This document shows, piece after piece, positions 7,678 through 23,180 of a stretch of DNA of 36,516 nucleotides. The stretch comes from Streptomyces sp. AcH 505. Lineage in GTDB: Bacteria; Actinomycetota; Actinomycetes; Streptomycetales; Streptomycetaceae. The first letter of the stretch is position 1; each line of letters opens with the position of its first letter. A model generated the notes under the pieces. That model was not told where the DNA came from, made no database searches, and was given only the letters and a program-made list of their open reading frames with translations. A program made the position numbers and the translations under genes. Location: positions 1,525,714-1,562,229 of the forward strand of contig NZ_JTIY01000001.1 of assembly GCF_000818175.1 (NCBI RefSeq), in the 5' to 3' direction.

Positions 7678-8262
7678 ATGACCGCCCCGGATCACGCGCG
7701 CAATGACGCCCTTCACTACCGGGCGATGCGCGACATCGTCGAGCAGATGCAGGACAGCGTCCCCGGCAAACTGGAGATCACCAAGGAAGGAATCGTCCAC
7801 GACATGATGGCGGCCGACGGGCCTCATGAGCTGACTGCGGCCCGCGTCAGCCGGCGGCTGGAAAAGGTCATGCCCGAGGGGCTGCTCGCGCACACCGGCA
7901 CGCCCGATGTGGAAGACGCGGGCGAAGGCGTGGTCCGCCATCCCGACGTGATGGTGATCGCCGAAGCCGACATGGAGATCGACGGTCCCTTCGACCCGCG
8001 CTCCCTCATCGCGGTCGTCGAGGTCGTGTCACGGTCGAACCCGGACAACGACTGGGTCGGCAAGATGCGCGACTATCCGCTGCTCGGCATCCCGCTGTAC
8101 GTGATCTTCGATCCCCGCACCGGTACGGGTGCCGTCTGCTCCGACATTCACGCCACTCCGAGCGGACCTCGGTACGCCACCCGGAAAGACTTCGTCTACG
8201 GCGAGGACATCACCATCGGCGAGTGGGTCATCTCGACCGAGCAACTGCCGCGCTACGCCTGA
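7678..8262 (+). CDS. Uma2 family (DUF820) endonuclease-fold protein
   Basis: A 194-residue protein of the Uma2/DUF820 family, a PD-(D/E)XK nuclease fold that is widespread in cyanobacteria and streptomycetes and whose role is unproven. The motif VVRHPDVMVI holds D90, then IAVVEVVSRSN holds E115, followed by K129, Y133 and the strand LYVIFDP, matching the family pattern. The ATG has GAGGAG at ideal spacing. A TAGCAT box at 7626-7631 may be its -10, without a clear -35. It converges on the RNA ligase remnant, with 15 bases between stops. Confidence 0.82.
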   Translation: MTAPDHARNDALHYRAMRDIVEQMQDSVPGKLEITKEGIVHDMMAADGPHELTAARVSRRLEKVMPEGLLAHTGTPDVEDAGEGVVRHPDVMVIAEADMEIDGPFDPRSLIAVVEVVSRSNPDNDWVGKMRDYPLLGIPLYVIFDPRTGTGAVCSDIHATPSGPRYATRKDFVYGEDITIGEWVISTEQLPRYA

Positions 8263-8277
8263 CACGACGGCGCTGCC

Positions 8278-8470
8278 TCACCGCGGAGTCCCTACGGCTC
8301 CGCCCGGCGCCCACTCGACCTCGACCCCCGGCAGGCCCCTGGTCCAGGGCGTGGCGATCGTGGCCAGGTGGTCGGGGTCCGGTGGGGTGTGGCCCAGGCC
8401 TATCGCGTAGTGGAGGGTGTCGGGGGTCGTCGTGTGCGGGCGGGGCCAGGCGTGGGCGTCCGGGTGCCGA
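8278..8470 (-). pseudogene. coding remnant in a shifted frame after the RNA ligase P-loop
   Basis: From about 8470 down to the stop at 8278 the minus strand reads, in a frame different from the ligase gene, a tail containing TPDTLHYAIGLGHTPPDPDH and ending GGAVGTPR. Almost every codon in it ends in G or C, as in real genes here, while the ligase frame over the same bases degrades. One extra G in the GGGG run (CCCC at 8471-8474 on the plus strand) would join the frames. The tail does not look like the rest of a polynucleotide kinase, so a deletion as well as a frameshift is likely. The source family is not recognised. Confidence 0.5.
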
Positions 8471-9809
8471 CCCCGTCGAGCCGGGCGGCGAAGGTGCTCT
8501 TGCCGCTGCCCGAAGGGCCGACGAGCTGGATCAGCCGGGGGAAGTCCCCGGACCGCCACCGCCAGGTCGCGGCCACCGCCTCGTCGGCCGTACTGATCCT
8601 GCCGTCCGCCCAGGCCTCCCGGGCCTTCGCCCAGCACCGGTCGGCGGCGTCCGCCTCCAGCCCGCACGCCCCGGCGAGCGCCGCACGGACCCCCGCACGC
8701 AGCGGCTCGGCCGGCGACTCCCCCAGCAGCCCCGCCTCCTCCGCGTGCAGCGCCGACCATTCGACCTGGTCACGCGCCGCCTCCGCTGCGGGCCCTGTCC
8801 GCCCGGCCAGCACGGCGGCGGACACGGCATGCAGTACGCCGAGATCGGCGGCGACGGACAACGAGCCAAGACCGGCGCGCCGCTCCTCGTCGGGGAACGG
8901 CCGGTGCAGACCCGTGTGCAGCCCCGCCAGGTCGGCGACGCGGCGCGCCTGCGCCATGCCCAGCGGGGCGGCGAGCGAGGCCGCGAGCCGTGCCCGCGGC
9001 ACGCGGTGGAACAGCGCGGCCAGTACGCCGGCCAGCCGGGCGTCCCCCGAGCGCCCCAGCACATCGAGCCGCGCGCACGCGTCGGCCACGACCGCGTCCA
9101 CGCCGGCGTCAGCCCCCGCGCCGAGACCCACCGCGGCAACCAGCTCCGGCACATCGGCGGCCCCGCCGGACCGTACGGCCCACAGCGGGGCGGCGGGACC
9201 GAGCCCGTTCTCCACGACCGCCGTATGCATCCAGTGGGTGTCGGTCTGTACGTGCCGGGGCCGCACCCACTTGGCCACGCGCCGCGCGAACTCCGCGCGC
9301 CCGAAGCCCTCGGCGGTCCTGACGACGTAGCCCTCCTGCCGCACGGTGTCCAACCGCAGCCCGCGCAGGGCCCGTTCGTCGAACGTGCCGCGCCACAGCA
9401 CGGGGGCGGCGGGGATCCCGAGCCGGCGCAGGAAGCGCACGGTGTCGTCCCAGCCCAGACACGCGTCGCCGGCCCAGACCGAGAATCCGTAGAACCAGCT
9501 GTCGAGTTCGCCGTACGGGATCGAGTGGCGCGCGTACACGTTCTCCCCGCACACCCGGTGGCCCGCCGGGATCAGCGCGCCGATGCGGCCCTGCAGTCCC
9601 TTGACCCACGCGCGCGACGGGTGGTGCCCCGAGTCGAGGGAGCGGGCATGCACACCGTCCGCGTACAGGGTGGTGTTCTCGCCGTCGAGCTTCTCCGTGA
9701 CCACGACCTCACGGCCACGCAGCCCCGCCAGGTCGACGGCCCGCACGTCGTCGGCCGTCGCCCCCGGCGACCAGGGCAGATGCGGGGTGCGCGGGTACTG
9801 CGTCCACAT
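8400..9809 (-). CDS. RNA ligase family protein with truncated C-terminal P-loop kinase
   Basis: A 469-residue protein. Residues 1-225 carry a nucleotidyltransferase (Rnl-type RNA ligase) domain: motif I EKLDGEN with adenylation lysine K40, motif III-like GENVYARHSIPYGE near 88, FYGFSV near 106, motif IV EGYVVR at 159 and motif V KWVR at 180. A helical region follows, then Walker A GPSGSGKS at 431-438. Family members continue with a full kinase domain for end healing of broken RNA. Here the protein ends 31 residues after the P-loop in a frame that looks non-coding, so kinase function is probably lost while ligase residues are intact. No ribosome binding site precedes ATG 9809 or GTG 9818. TACTGT at 9817-9822 lies 7 bases before the ATG, so the mRNA may be leaderless. 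Confidence 0.75.
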   Translation of the reverse strand: MWTQYPRTPHLPWSPGATADDVRAVDLAGLRGREVVVTEKLDGENTTLYADGVHARSLDSGHHPSRAWVKGLQGRIGALIPAGHRVCGENVYARHSIPYGELDSWFYGFSVWAGDACLGWDDTVRFLRRLGIPAAPVLWRGTFDERALRGLRLDTVRQEGYVVRTAEGFGRAEFARRVAKWVRPRHVQTDTHWMHTAVVENGLGPAAPLWAVRSGGAADVPELVAAVGLGAGADAGVDAVVADACARLDVLGRSGDARLAGVLAALFHRVPRARLAASLAAPLGMAQARRVADLAGLHTGLHRPFPDEERRAGLGSLSVAADLGVLHAVSAAVLAGRTGPAAEAARDQVEWSALHAEEAGLLGESPAEPLRAGVRAALAGACGLEADAADRCWAKAREAWADGRISTADEAVAATWRWRSGDFPRLIQLVGPSGSGKSTFAARLDGVGTRTPTPGPARTRRPPTPSTTR

Positions 9810-9870
9810 GGTGATCACAGTAGGAGCCGGGGACGCGGGCGGGCCATCGAATAAACCCCTCGGACACAGG

Positions 9871-9919
9871 ACAGGGGCCCCGTACCGCCGTCCTCTCGGA
9901 CGGGATACGGGGCCCCTGT
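9871..9919 (-). terminator. terminator of tuf
   Basis: A 14-bp perfect stem (ACAGGGGCCCCGTA at 9871-9884 with its complement at 9906-9919), extended inside by CCGTCC/GGACGG pairing. It lies about 40 bases after the tuf stop and separates the str operon from the RNA ligase gene. Confidence 0.85.
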
Positions 9920-9959
9920 AACGGCTGCTCCGGAGAGCGACCAGGTCAGACCGGCAGAA

Positions 9960-11153
<1,194 letters not shown>

Positions 11154-11230
11154 TGGGGTCCTCCTGTGGAGTGGTTCTGGTACGCCTTACTCATCGGCGC
11201 CAGGTGATCTTTGCTGGGATGCCGGGGCCC

Positions 11231-11265
11231 GGGACATTTCCTCGCTGTCGCGGAAGAAATGCCCC
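11231..11265 (-). repeat. inverted repeat in the fusA-tuf spacer
   Basis: GGGACATTTC at 11231-11240 pairs with GAAATGCCCC at 11256-11265 with one mismatch, and an inner CGC/GCG pair. It lies between the fusA stop and the tuf ribosome binding site. It may be a partial terminator or processing site that sets the fusA:tuf ratio. Confidence 0.5.
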
Positions 11266-11307
11266 AGTGCCTGCCGGTGACAAGGCTACGGGCTGAACTC
11301 GGGTGAG

Positions 11308-13437
<2,130 letters not shown>

Positions 13438-13475
13438 AAGGCTCAATCTTCTCTCGGTCTCGATGTGGGTAGCGA

Positions 13476-13946
13476 CTACCAGCGGTAGTGCGCGAAGGCC
13501 TTGTTGGACTCGGCCATCTTGTGCGTGTCCTCACGCTTCTTGACCGAAGCGCCGAGGCCGTTGGAGGCGTCGAGCAGTTCGTTCAGGAGGCGCTCGGTCA
13601 TGGTCTTCTCGCGACGGGCGCGGGAGTAACCCACGACCCAGCGCAGAGCGAGCGTCGCGGCGCGACCGGGCTTGACCTCGATCGGCACCTGGTACGTGGC
13701 ACCGCCGACGCGGCGTGACTTGACCTCAAGAGCGGGCTTGACGTTCTCAAGCGCGCGCTTCAGCGTGATGACCGGGTCGTTGCCGGTCTTCTCGCGGAGG
13801 CCTTCCATCGCGCCGTACACGATCCGCTCGGCAGTGGAACGCTTGCCGTTGAGCAGGATCTTGTTGATCAGCGAGGTGACAAGAGGAGAACCGTAAACCG
13901 GGTCGATGATGACCGGGCGCTTCGTTGCGGGGCCCTTACGAGGCAT
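13476..13946 (-). CDS. rpsG: 30S ribosomal protein S7
   Basis: S7 nucleates assembly of the 30S head and contacts the E-site tRNA. The 156 residues start [20 protein letters not shown]. The conserved [14 protein letters not shown] and [19 protein letters not shown] segments are present, and it ends KAFAHYRW, a typical actinobacterial S7 C-terminus. It follows rpsL with only two bases between. Confidence 0.98.
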   Translation of the reverse strand: MPRKGPATKRPVIIDPVYGSPLVTSLINKILLNGKRSTAERIVYGAMEGLREKTGNDPVITLKRALENVKPALEVKSRRVGGATYQVPIEVKPGRAATLALRWVVGYSRARREKTMTERLLNELLDASNGLGASVKKREDTHKMAESNKAFAHYRW

Positions 13947-13948
13947 TC

Positions 13949-14320
13949 TTACTTCTCCTTCTTGGCGCCGTAGCGGCTGCGGGCCTGCTTGCGGTTCTTG
14001 ACACCCTGGGTGTCAAGAGAGCCGCGGATGATCTTGTAACGAACACCCGGCAGGTCCTTCACACGGCCACCACGCACGAGCACGATCGAGTGCTCCTGCA
14101 GGTTGTGTCCCTCACCCGGGATGTAAGCCGTGACCTCGATGCCGGAGGTCAGTCGCACACGAGCGACCTTCCGCAGCGCCGAGTTCGGCTTCTTGGGGGT
14201 GGTCGTGAACACACGCGTGCACACGCCACGGCGCTGAGGGGAGCCCTCGAGCGCAGGCGTCTTGTTCTTCTCGACCTTGTCCTGCCGGCCCTTACGGACC
14301 AGCTGCTGGATCGTAGGCAC
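13949..14320 (-). CDS. rpsL: 30S ribosomal protein S12
   Basis: S12 controls decoding accuracy and is the streptomycin target-site protein. The 123-residue product has [13 protein letters not shown] with lysine at 43 and [13 protein letters not shown] with lysine at 88. Both are the wild-type residues whose replacement gives streptomycin resistance, so the allele looks sensitive. The GTG start at 14320 follows GGAGAAG. It is the first gene of the str operon, with a leader of about 190 bases and a good promoter at 14514-14542. Confidence 0.98.
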   Translation of the reverse strand: MPTIQQLVRKGRQDKVEKNKTPALEGSPQRRGVCTRVFTTTPKKPNSALRKVARVRLTSGIEVTAYIPGEGHNLQEHSIVLVRGGRVKDLPGVRYKIIRGSLDTQGVKNRKQARSRYGAKKEK

Positions 14321-14369
14321 TACTTCTCCGGTTTCTGTGTGCCGTTCGTAAAACTAACCTGGAACATCG

Positions 14370-14394
14370 CCGACCCACGCGGTCGGGTGTGTCG
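14370..14394 (-). promoter_or_regulatory. r-protein leader hairpin element, copy 2 (upstream of rpsL)
   Basis: It has the same 25-base element as at 4419-4443: CGACACACC then CGACC, loop GCGTG, GGTCGG on the transcribed strand. The stem CCGACC/GGTCGG is perfect. It lies 49 bases before the rpsL GTG and about 110 bases after the predicted transcription start. Confidence 0.5.
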
Positions 14395-14485
14395 AATACT
14401 GCATAATCCCGCCGAGGGCGGAGAAGGCGCAGATTACGGTGGCCGATACTCGAACTCCGCGTGCGGTTGAGGACACGCACAGGAG

Positions 14486-14506
14486 CCCAGGCACACCCCA
14501 GGCACA
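14486..14506 (-). repeat. 10-bp direct repeat at the predicted str operon transcript start
   Basis: CCCAGGCACA occurs at 14486-14495 and again at 14497-14506, 11 bases apart. It covers the first bases of the predicted rpsL transcript, just downstream of the -10 box. It could be a protein-binding direct repeat or chance. Confidence 0.45.
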
Positions 14507-14513
14507 AGGCTTG

Positions 14514-14542
14514 AGCGTACCTACCTCATCGACTCCGGTCAA
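14514..14542 (-). promoter_or_regulatory. str operon promoter
   Basis: Minus strand: TTGACC (14542-14537), 17 spacer bases, TACGCT (14519-14514). This is a near-consensus housekeeping sigma promoter at ideal spacing, upstream of rpsL. The predicted start near 14507 gives a leader of about 190 bases. Confidence 0.65.
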
Positions 14543-14586
14543 AACAAATGCTGAGAGGCCGTTTGACGGACCTGTCACACGTGATT

Positions 14587-14638
14587 CACACACGCCGGAG
14601 GGCGGCCGCCCCAGGGGGTGACCGCCCTCCGGTGTGTG
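14587..14638 (-). terminator. terminator of rpoC
   Basis: Stem of about 17 bp: CCGGAGGGCGG at 14595-14605 pairs with CCGCCCTCCGG at 14622-14632, extended by CACACG/TGTGTG with one G-U pair. It starts ten bases after the rpoC stop and separates the rpoBC unit from the str promoter. Confidence 0.88.
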
Positions 14639-14647
14639 CGCTACGCC

Positions 14648-18553
<3,906 letters not shown>

Positions 18554-18616
18554 TTGTCGTCAATCCCTCTTTCGGGGTCGAGTCTCAAATCATGGTCTGT
18601 ACGGGTCCGGGGAGAG

Positions 18617-18644
18617 CCGGCCGCCCCGAGACGAGGGCGGCCGG
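18617..18644 (-). terminator. terminator-like hairpin between rpoB and rpoC
   Basis: A perfect 10-bp stem CCGGCCGCCC / GGGCGGCCGG with an 8-nt loop starts 8 bases after the rpoB stop. rpoB and rpoC need near-equal output, so this is more likely an RNA-processing or stabilising structure, or a leaky terminator, than a full stop. No T-run follows. Confidence 0.6.
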
Positions 18645-18652
18645 ACAACCCG

Positions 18653-21600
18653 TCAGACCTCTTCGACGCTGCTCGGCTCTCGCCGGGACAGGTCGATTCC
18701 GAGCTCCTCCGCCGCGCGGAAGACGTCCTCGTCCGTGTCGCGCATCTCGATGGACATGCCGTCCGAGGACAGCACCTCCACGTTGAGGCAGAGCGACTGC
18801 ATTTCCTTGATGAGCACCTTGAAGGACTCGGGAATGCCGGGCTCGGGGATGTTCTCGCCCTTGACGATGGCCTCGTAGACCTTCACGCGGCCGGTCACGT
18901 CGTCGGACTTGATCGTCAGCAGCTCCTGGAGGGCGTAAGCGGCGCCGTAAGCCTCCAGCGCCCACACCTCCATCTCACCGAAGCGCTGACCGCCGAACTG
19001 GGCCTTACCACCCAGCGGCTGCTGGGTGATCATCGAGTACGGTCCGGTCGACCGGGCGTGCAGCTTGTCGTCGACCAGGTGGTGGAGCTTGAGGATGTAC
19101 ATGTAGCCGACCGAGATCGGCTCCGGGAACGGCTCGCCGGAGCGGCCGTCGAACATCCGCGCCTTGCCGGAGCCCTTGACCATGCGCTCGCCGTCGCGGT
19201 TCGGGATCGTGGACTCGAAGAGTCCGGAGATCTCGTCCTCGCGAGCGCCGTCGAAGACGGGGGTGGCGACATTGGTACCGGGCGCGACGTCGTCGGCGCC
19301 GATGACCTTCAGCCGCTCCATCCAGTCCTCGCTGCCCTCGACCTTCCAGCCCTGGCTGGCGAGCCAGCCGAGATGGATCTCCAGGACCTGCCCCGGGTTC
19401 ATTCGGGACGGGACACCCAGCGGGTTGAGGATGATGTCGACCGGGGTGCCGTCCTCCAGGAACGGCATGTCCTCGATCGGCAGGATCTTCGAGATGACGC
19501 CCTTGTTGCCGTGTCGGCCGGCGAGCTTGTCACCGTCGGTGATCTTGCGCTTCTGCGCCACGTACACGCGCACCAGCTGGTTCACACCGGGGGGCAGCTC
19601 GTCGCCCTCTTCACGGTCGAAGACGCGGACGCCGATGATCTTGCCCACTTCGCCGTGCGGCACCTTCAGCGAGGTGTCACGGACTTCACGGGCCTTCTCA
19701 CCGAAGATCGCGCGGAGCAGACGCTCTTCCGGGGTCAGCTCGGTCTCGCCCTTGGGCGTGACCTTGCCGACCAGGATGTCGCCGGCGACGACCTCGGCAC
19801 CGATACGGATGATGCCGCGCTCGTCGAGGTCCGCGAGGACCTCTTCGGAGACGTTCGGGATGTCCCGGGTGATCTCCTCCGGGCCGAGCTTGGTGTCACG
19901 GGCGTCGACCTCGTGCTCCTCGATGTGGATCGAGGAGAGGACGTCGTCCTGGACCAGCCGCTGGCTGAGGATGATCGCGTCTTCGTAGTTGTGGCCTTCC
20001 CACGGCATGAACGCCACGAGGAGGTTCTTGCCGAGGGCCATCTCGCCCTGCTCGGTGGCCGGGCCGTCGGCCAGCACCTGGCTCTCGACAACGCGGTCGC
20101 CCTCGTTGACGACGACCTTCTGGTTGACCGAGGTGCCCTGGTTCGAGCGGGAGAACTTGGCGATGCGGTACGTGGTGTACGTGCCGTCGTCGTTGGCGAC
20201 GGTGATGTAGTCCGCGGATACCTCCTGGACCACACCTTCCTTCTCCGCCTTGATGACGTCACCGGCGTCGACCGCGCAGCGGTACTCCATGCCGGTGCCG
20301 ACGAGCGGCGCCTCCGACGTGATGAGCGGCACGGCCTGCCGCATCATGTTCGCGCCCATCAGGGCGCGGTTGGCGTCGTCGTGCTCCAGGAACGGGATCA
20401 TCGCGGTCGCGACCGACACCATCTGGCGCGGCGAGACGTCCATGTAGTCGACGTCGTCACCGGGGATGTAGTCGACCTCACCGCCACGACGGCGGACGAG
20501 GACGCGCGGCTCGGTGAACCGCATCTCCTCGGACAGCGTCGCGTTGGCCTGGGCGATGACGAAGCGGTCTTCCTCGTCGGCGGTCAGGTAGTCCACGTCG
20601 TCGGTGACGACGCCGTTGACGACCTTGCGGTACGGGGTCTCGACGAACCCGAACGCGTTGACCCGGCCGTAGGAGGCGAGCGAGCCGATCAGGCCGATGT
20701 TCGGGCCTTCCGGGGTCTCGATCGGACACATGCGGCCGTAGTGCGAGGGGTGCACGTCACGGACCTCGAAGCCGGCCCGCTCACGGGAGAGACCACCCGG
20801 GCCGAGCGCCGACAGACGGCGCTTGTGGGTGAGACCCGACAGCGGGTTGTTCTGGTCCATGAACTGCGACAGCTGGCTGGTGCCGAAGAACTCCTTGATG
20901 GAGGCGACGACCGGCCGGATGTTGATCAGGGTCTGCGGCGTGATCGCCTCGACGTCCTGGGTCGTCATGCGCTCACGCACGACGCGCTCCATCCTCGCCA
21001 GACCCGTACGGACCTGGTTCTGGATGAGCTCGCCGACGTTACGCAGACGGCGGTTGCCGAAGTGGTCGATGTCGTCGGTCTCGACGACGATCTGGTTGCC
21101 GCTCTCGCCGACCGTCTCGGTCTCGCCCGCGTGGAGCTTCACGAGGTACTTGATGGTGGCGATGATGTCGTCGGTGGTGAGCACACCGGCGTCCAGCGGC
21201 TCTTCAGCGCCGAGCTTCTTGTTCACCTTGTAGCGGCCGACCTTCGCGAGGTCGTAGCGCTTCGGGTTGAAGTAGAGGTTCTCGAGCAGCGTCTGGGCCG
21301 CCTCGCGGGTCGGGGGCTCGCCCGGACGCAGCTTGCGGTAGATGTCGAGCAGTGCGTCGTCCTGGCCCTGGGTGTGGTCCTTCTCCAGGGTGGCGCGCAT
21401 CGACTCGTACTCGCCGAACTCTTCAAGGATCTGCTCGGTGCTCCAGCCGAGCGCCTTGAGGAGGACGGTCACGGACTGCTTGCGCTTGCGGTCGATACGG
21501 ACACCGACCATGTCGCGCTTGTCGATCTCCATCTCCAGCCAGGCACCCCGGGACGGGATGATCTTCGCGGAGAAGATGTCCTTGTCGGACGTCTTGTCGA

Positions 21601-22135
21601 TGGAGGAGTCGAAATACACACCCGGCGAGCGCACCAGCTGGGACACCACGACACGCTCGGTGCCGTTGATGACGAAGGTGCCCTTGTTGGTCATGAGCGG
21701 GAAATCGCCCATGAAGACCGTCTGGGACTTGATCTCGCCGGTCTCGTTGTTGGTGAACTCTGCGGTGACGAAGAGCGGAGCCGCGTACGTGAAGTCGCGC
21801 TCCTTGCACTCGTCGATCGAGTTCTTGGGAGGCTCGAAGCGGTGGTCGCGGAAGGTCAGCGACATCGACCCGGAGAAGTCCTCGATCGGAGAGATCTCCT
21901 CGAAGATCTCCTCCAGACCTGACTTCCTGGGGACGTCCTGCCCGTTCTCGAGAGCCGCCTCGACACGAGCCTTCCAAGCGGCGTTCCCGAGCAGCCAGTC
22001 AAAGCTCTCGGTCTGCAGCGCAAGGAGGTTCGGAACCTCGAGGGGCTCCTTGATCTTTGCAAAGGAGATGCGCAGCGGGGCGGTGCTGGCGCCGTTGTTC
22101 ATATTCGTGGTCGAGGCGTTGCGCGAGGCGGCCAA
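18653..22135 (-). CDS. rpoB: RNA polymerase beta subunit
   Basis: Catalytic RNA polymerase subunit and rifampicin target. The product of 1160 residues begins (TTG start) [11 protein letters not shown] and matches remembered S. coelicolor RpoB closely. The rifampicin pocket [13 protein letters not shown]...[13 protein letters not shown] lies near residues 418-446 with wild-type D, H and S residues, so the allele should be sensitive. The TTG at 22135 is chosen because GGAAGGA lies 8 bases upstream; reading further up adds 20 residues ([11 protein letters not shown]...) unlike RpoB. No second rpoB copy is visible. Confidence 0.98.
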   Translation of the reverse strand: MAASRNASTTNMNNGASTAPLRISFAKIKEPLEVPNLLALQTESFDWLLGNAAWKARVEAALENGQDVPRKSGLEEIFEEISPIEDFSGSMSLTFRDHRFEPPKNSIDECKERDFTYAAPLFVTAEFTNNETGEIKSQTVFMGDFPLMTNKGTFVINGTERVVVSQLVRSPGVYFDSSIDKTSDKDIFSAKIIPSRGAWLEMEIDKRDMVGVRIDRKRKQSVTVLLKALGWSTEQILEEFGEYESMRATLEKDHTQGQDDALLDIYRKLRPGEPPTREAAQTLLENLYFNPKRYDLAKVGRYKVNKKLGAEEPLDAGVLTTDDIIATIKYLVKLHAGETETVGESGNQIVVETDDIDHFGNRRLRNVGELIQNQVRTGLARMERVVRERMTTQDVEAITPQTLINIRPVVASIKEFFGTSQLSQFMDQNNPLSGLTHKRRLSALGPGGLSRERAGFEVRDVHPSHYGRMCPIETPEGPNIGLIGSLASYGRVNAFGFVETPYRKVVNGVVTDDVDYLTADEEDRFVIAQANATLSEEMRFTEPRVLVRRRGGEVDYIPGDDVDYMDVSPRQMVSVATAMIPFLEHDDANRALMGANMMRQAVPLITSEAPLVGTGMEYRCAVDAGDVIKAEKEGVVQEVSADYITVANDDGTYTTYRIAKFSRSNQGTSVNQKVVVNEGDRVVESQVLADGPATEQGEMALGKNLLVAFMPWEGHNYEDAIILSQRLVQDDVLSSIHIEEHEVDARDTKLGPEEITRDIPNVSEEVLADLDERGIIRIGAEVVAGDILVGKVTPKGETELTPEERLLRAIFGEKAREVRDTSLKVPHGEVGKIIGVRVFDREEGDELPPGVNQLVRVYVAQKRKITDGDKLAGRHGNKGVISKILPIEDMPFLEDGTPVDIILNPLGVPSRMNPGQVLEIHLGWLASQGWKVEGSEDWMERLKVIGADDVAPGTNVATPVFDGAREDEISGLFESTIPNRDGERMVKGSGKARMFDGRSGEPFPEPISVGYMYILKLHHLVDDKLHARSTGPYSMITQQPLGGKAQFGGQRFGEMEVWALEAYGAAYALQELLTIKSDDVTGRVKVYEAIVKGENIPEPGIPESFKVLIKEMQSLCLNVEVLSSDGMSIEMRDTDEDVFRAAEELGIDLSRREPSSVEEV

Positions 22136-22296
22136 GAGGGGGTCCTTCCGAGGGCTCGGACTCACTACGCGCGTACCGGTCCCAAGTACGGACACGGAGA
22201 CAGAAACCCCAGCTAGGGCTTTTGATCGCCGATGTTCGTACGAGAGGGTGCCCCTGGTGACGGGCAGGGAGCAGCTAACAGGCAGCGCAAAGGGTC

Positions 22297-22325
22297 AGTG
22301 TAGCCACTTGGCACACTGATGTCCA
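22297..22325 (-). promoter_or_regulatory. rpoB promoter, proximal
   Basis: Minus strand: TGGACA (22325-22320), 17 spacer bases, TACACT (22302-22297). TGG two bases before the -10 (TGGCTACACT) adds an extended -10 flavour. Five of six -35 bases match TTGACA. The predicted start is near 22290. Confidence 0.65.
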
Positions 22326-22467
22326 GCGCGGGTTTTGGAAGACCCTCGTCGCTCTCAACACCTTGTCTCAACTGCGGCAAGCCTCGCGCCGTAGGCGCAC
22401 ATCGATACTGCCCTCTTCGCCTTCGATCCATGCCTCGGATCCGGATCGATTGTGACGACGCGTCCTG

Positions 22468-22496
22468 AGAATTGCGCGCTGCGTGCGGTTCGTCAA
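22468..22496 (-). promoter_or_regulatory. rpoB promoter, distal candidate
   Basis: Minus strand: TTGACG (22496-22491), 17 spacer bases, AATTCT (22473-22468). The -35 and spacing are good but the -10 lacks the first T. It could supply a second, longer rpoB leader. Confidence 0.4.
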
Positions 22497-22610
22497 GGCC
22501 CCCGCCCCCGGGAGCCGTCCCTCGGATCCCCACCGGGCGCACGGAAGGCGCGGTAATGATCACGATACTCGCAGGCGTACGGAGAACAAGGTACCCCTCG
22601 CGGGCACGCC

Positions 22611-22644
22611 GAAGGGCGACCACCCGGATGGGTGATCGCCCTTC
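22611..22644 (-). terminator. terminator of rplJL, second hairpin
   Basis: GAAGGGCGACCACCC at 22611-22625 pairs with GGGTGATCGCCCTTC at 22630-22644 around a GGAT loop, with one C/A mismatch in 15 pairs. With the hairpin at 22664-22689 it forms a tandem terminator between rplL and the rpoB promoters. Confidence 0.75.
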
Positions 22645-22663
22645 ACGTCAACGCTGCGCCCCG

Positions 22664-22689
22664 GGGCCTCTCAGCCGAACGAGAGGCCC
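22664..22689 (-). terminator. hairpin directly after rplL
   Basis: GGGCCTCTC / GAGAGGCCC, a 9-bp perfect stem with an 8-nt loop, 24 bases after the rplL stop. It may be the first of two tandem terminators or an RNase processing site. Confidence 0.6.
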
Positions 22690-22713
22690 TGGCGGCGCGA
22701 GGTCGCTACGAGG

Positions 22714-23097
22714 TCACTTGACCTCGACGGAGGCGCCGGCGGCCTTGAGGGACTCGGCACCCTTCTCCGCCTGCTCCTTGGTGACCTTCTCCAGGACGGG
22801 CTTCGGGGCGCCGTCCACGAGGTCCTTGGCCTCCTTGAGGCCCAGGGAGGTGAGCTCGCGCACAACCTTGATGACCTGGATCTTCTTCTCGCCGGCACCC
22901 GTGAGGATGACGTCGAACTCGTCCTGCTCCTCGACGGCCTCGGCCACGGCGGCGCCGCCACCGACAGCGGCGGCGGCCACGGGGGCGGCAGCCTTGACGT
23001 CGAACTTCTCCTCGAAGGCCTTCACGAACTCGGAGAGCTCGATGAGGGTGAGCGACTCGAACTGCTCAAGCAGCTCGCCCTGGGACAGCTTCGCCAT
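22714..23097 (-). CDS. rplL: 50S ribosomal protein L7/L12
   Basis: L7/L12 forms the stalk that recruits translational GTPases. The 127 residues show the N-terminal dimerisation helices ([29 protein letters not shown]), a flexible Ala/Gly hinge (about 36-52), and the C-terminal factor-binding domain with [22 protein letters not shown]. The acidic composition is normal for this protein. It follows rplJ by 83 bases and ends before tandem hairpins. Confidence 0.98.
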   Translation of the reverse strand: MAKLSQGELLEQFESLTLIELSEFVKAFEEKFDVKAAAPVAAAAVGGGAAVAEAVEEQDEFDVILTGAGEKKIQVIKVVRELTSLGLKEAKDLVDGAPKPVLEKVTKEQAEKGAESLKAAGASVEVK

Positions 23098-23180
23098 GAT
23101 GGCGTCCTTCCACTAAGTCGGCAGGTGCCGGATGTATATAGACGGCGGGCGTACGGGGCCCGCTGTGACGCGAAGCCGAA

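Larger units (their letters stand above)
22136..22610 (-). promoter_or_regulatory. rpoB upstream region and long 5' leader
   Basis: About 475 gene-free bases between the rplL terminators and rpoB. It holds two promoter candidates (22297-22325 and 22468-22496) and a leader of about 155 bases. The leader begins near GACCCTTTGCGCTGCCTG. I recall similar sequence upstream of rpoB in other actinobacteria but cannot verify it here. A small hairpin CCCTG...CAGGG lies in the leader near 22250-22270. Confidence 0.55.

Noticed and set aside
8223..9854. A 543-codon plus-strand frame opposite the RNA ligase gene
   Set aside because: The minus strand carries ordered ligase motifs. The plus-strand text is Arg/Pro/Gly-rich without domains.
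22213..22623. A 136-codon minus-strand frame in the rpoB upstream region
   Set aside because: It covers two promoters and a terminator, has no ribosome binding site and shows poor codon use for this genome.
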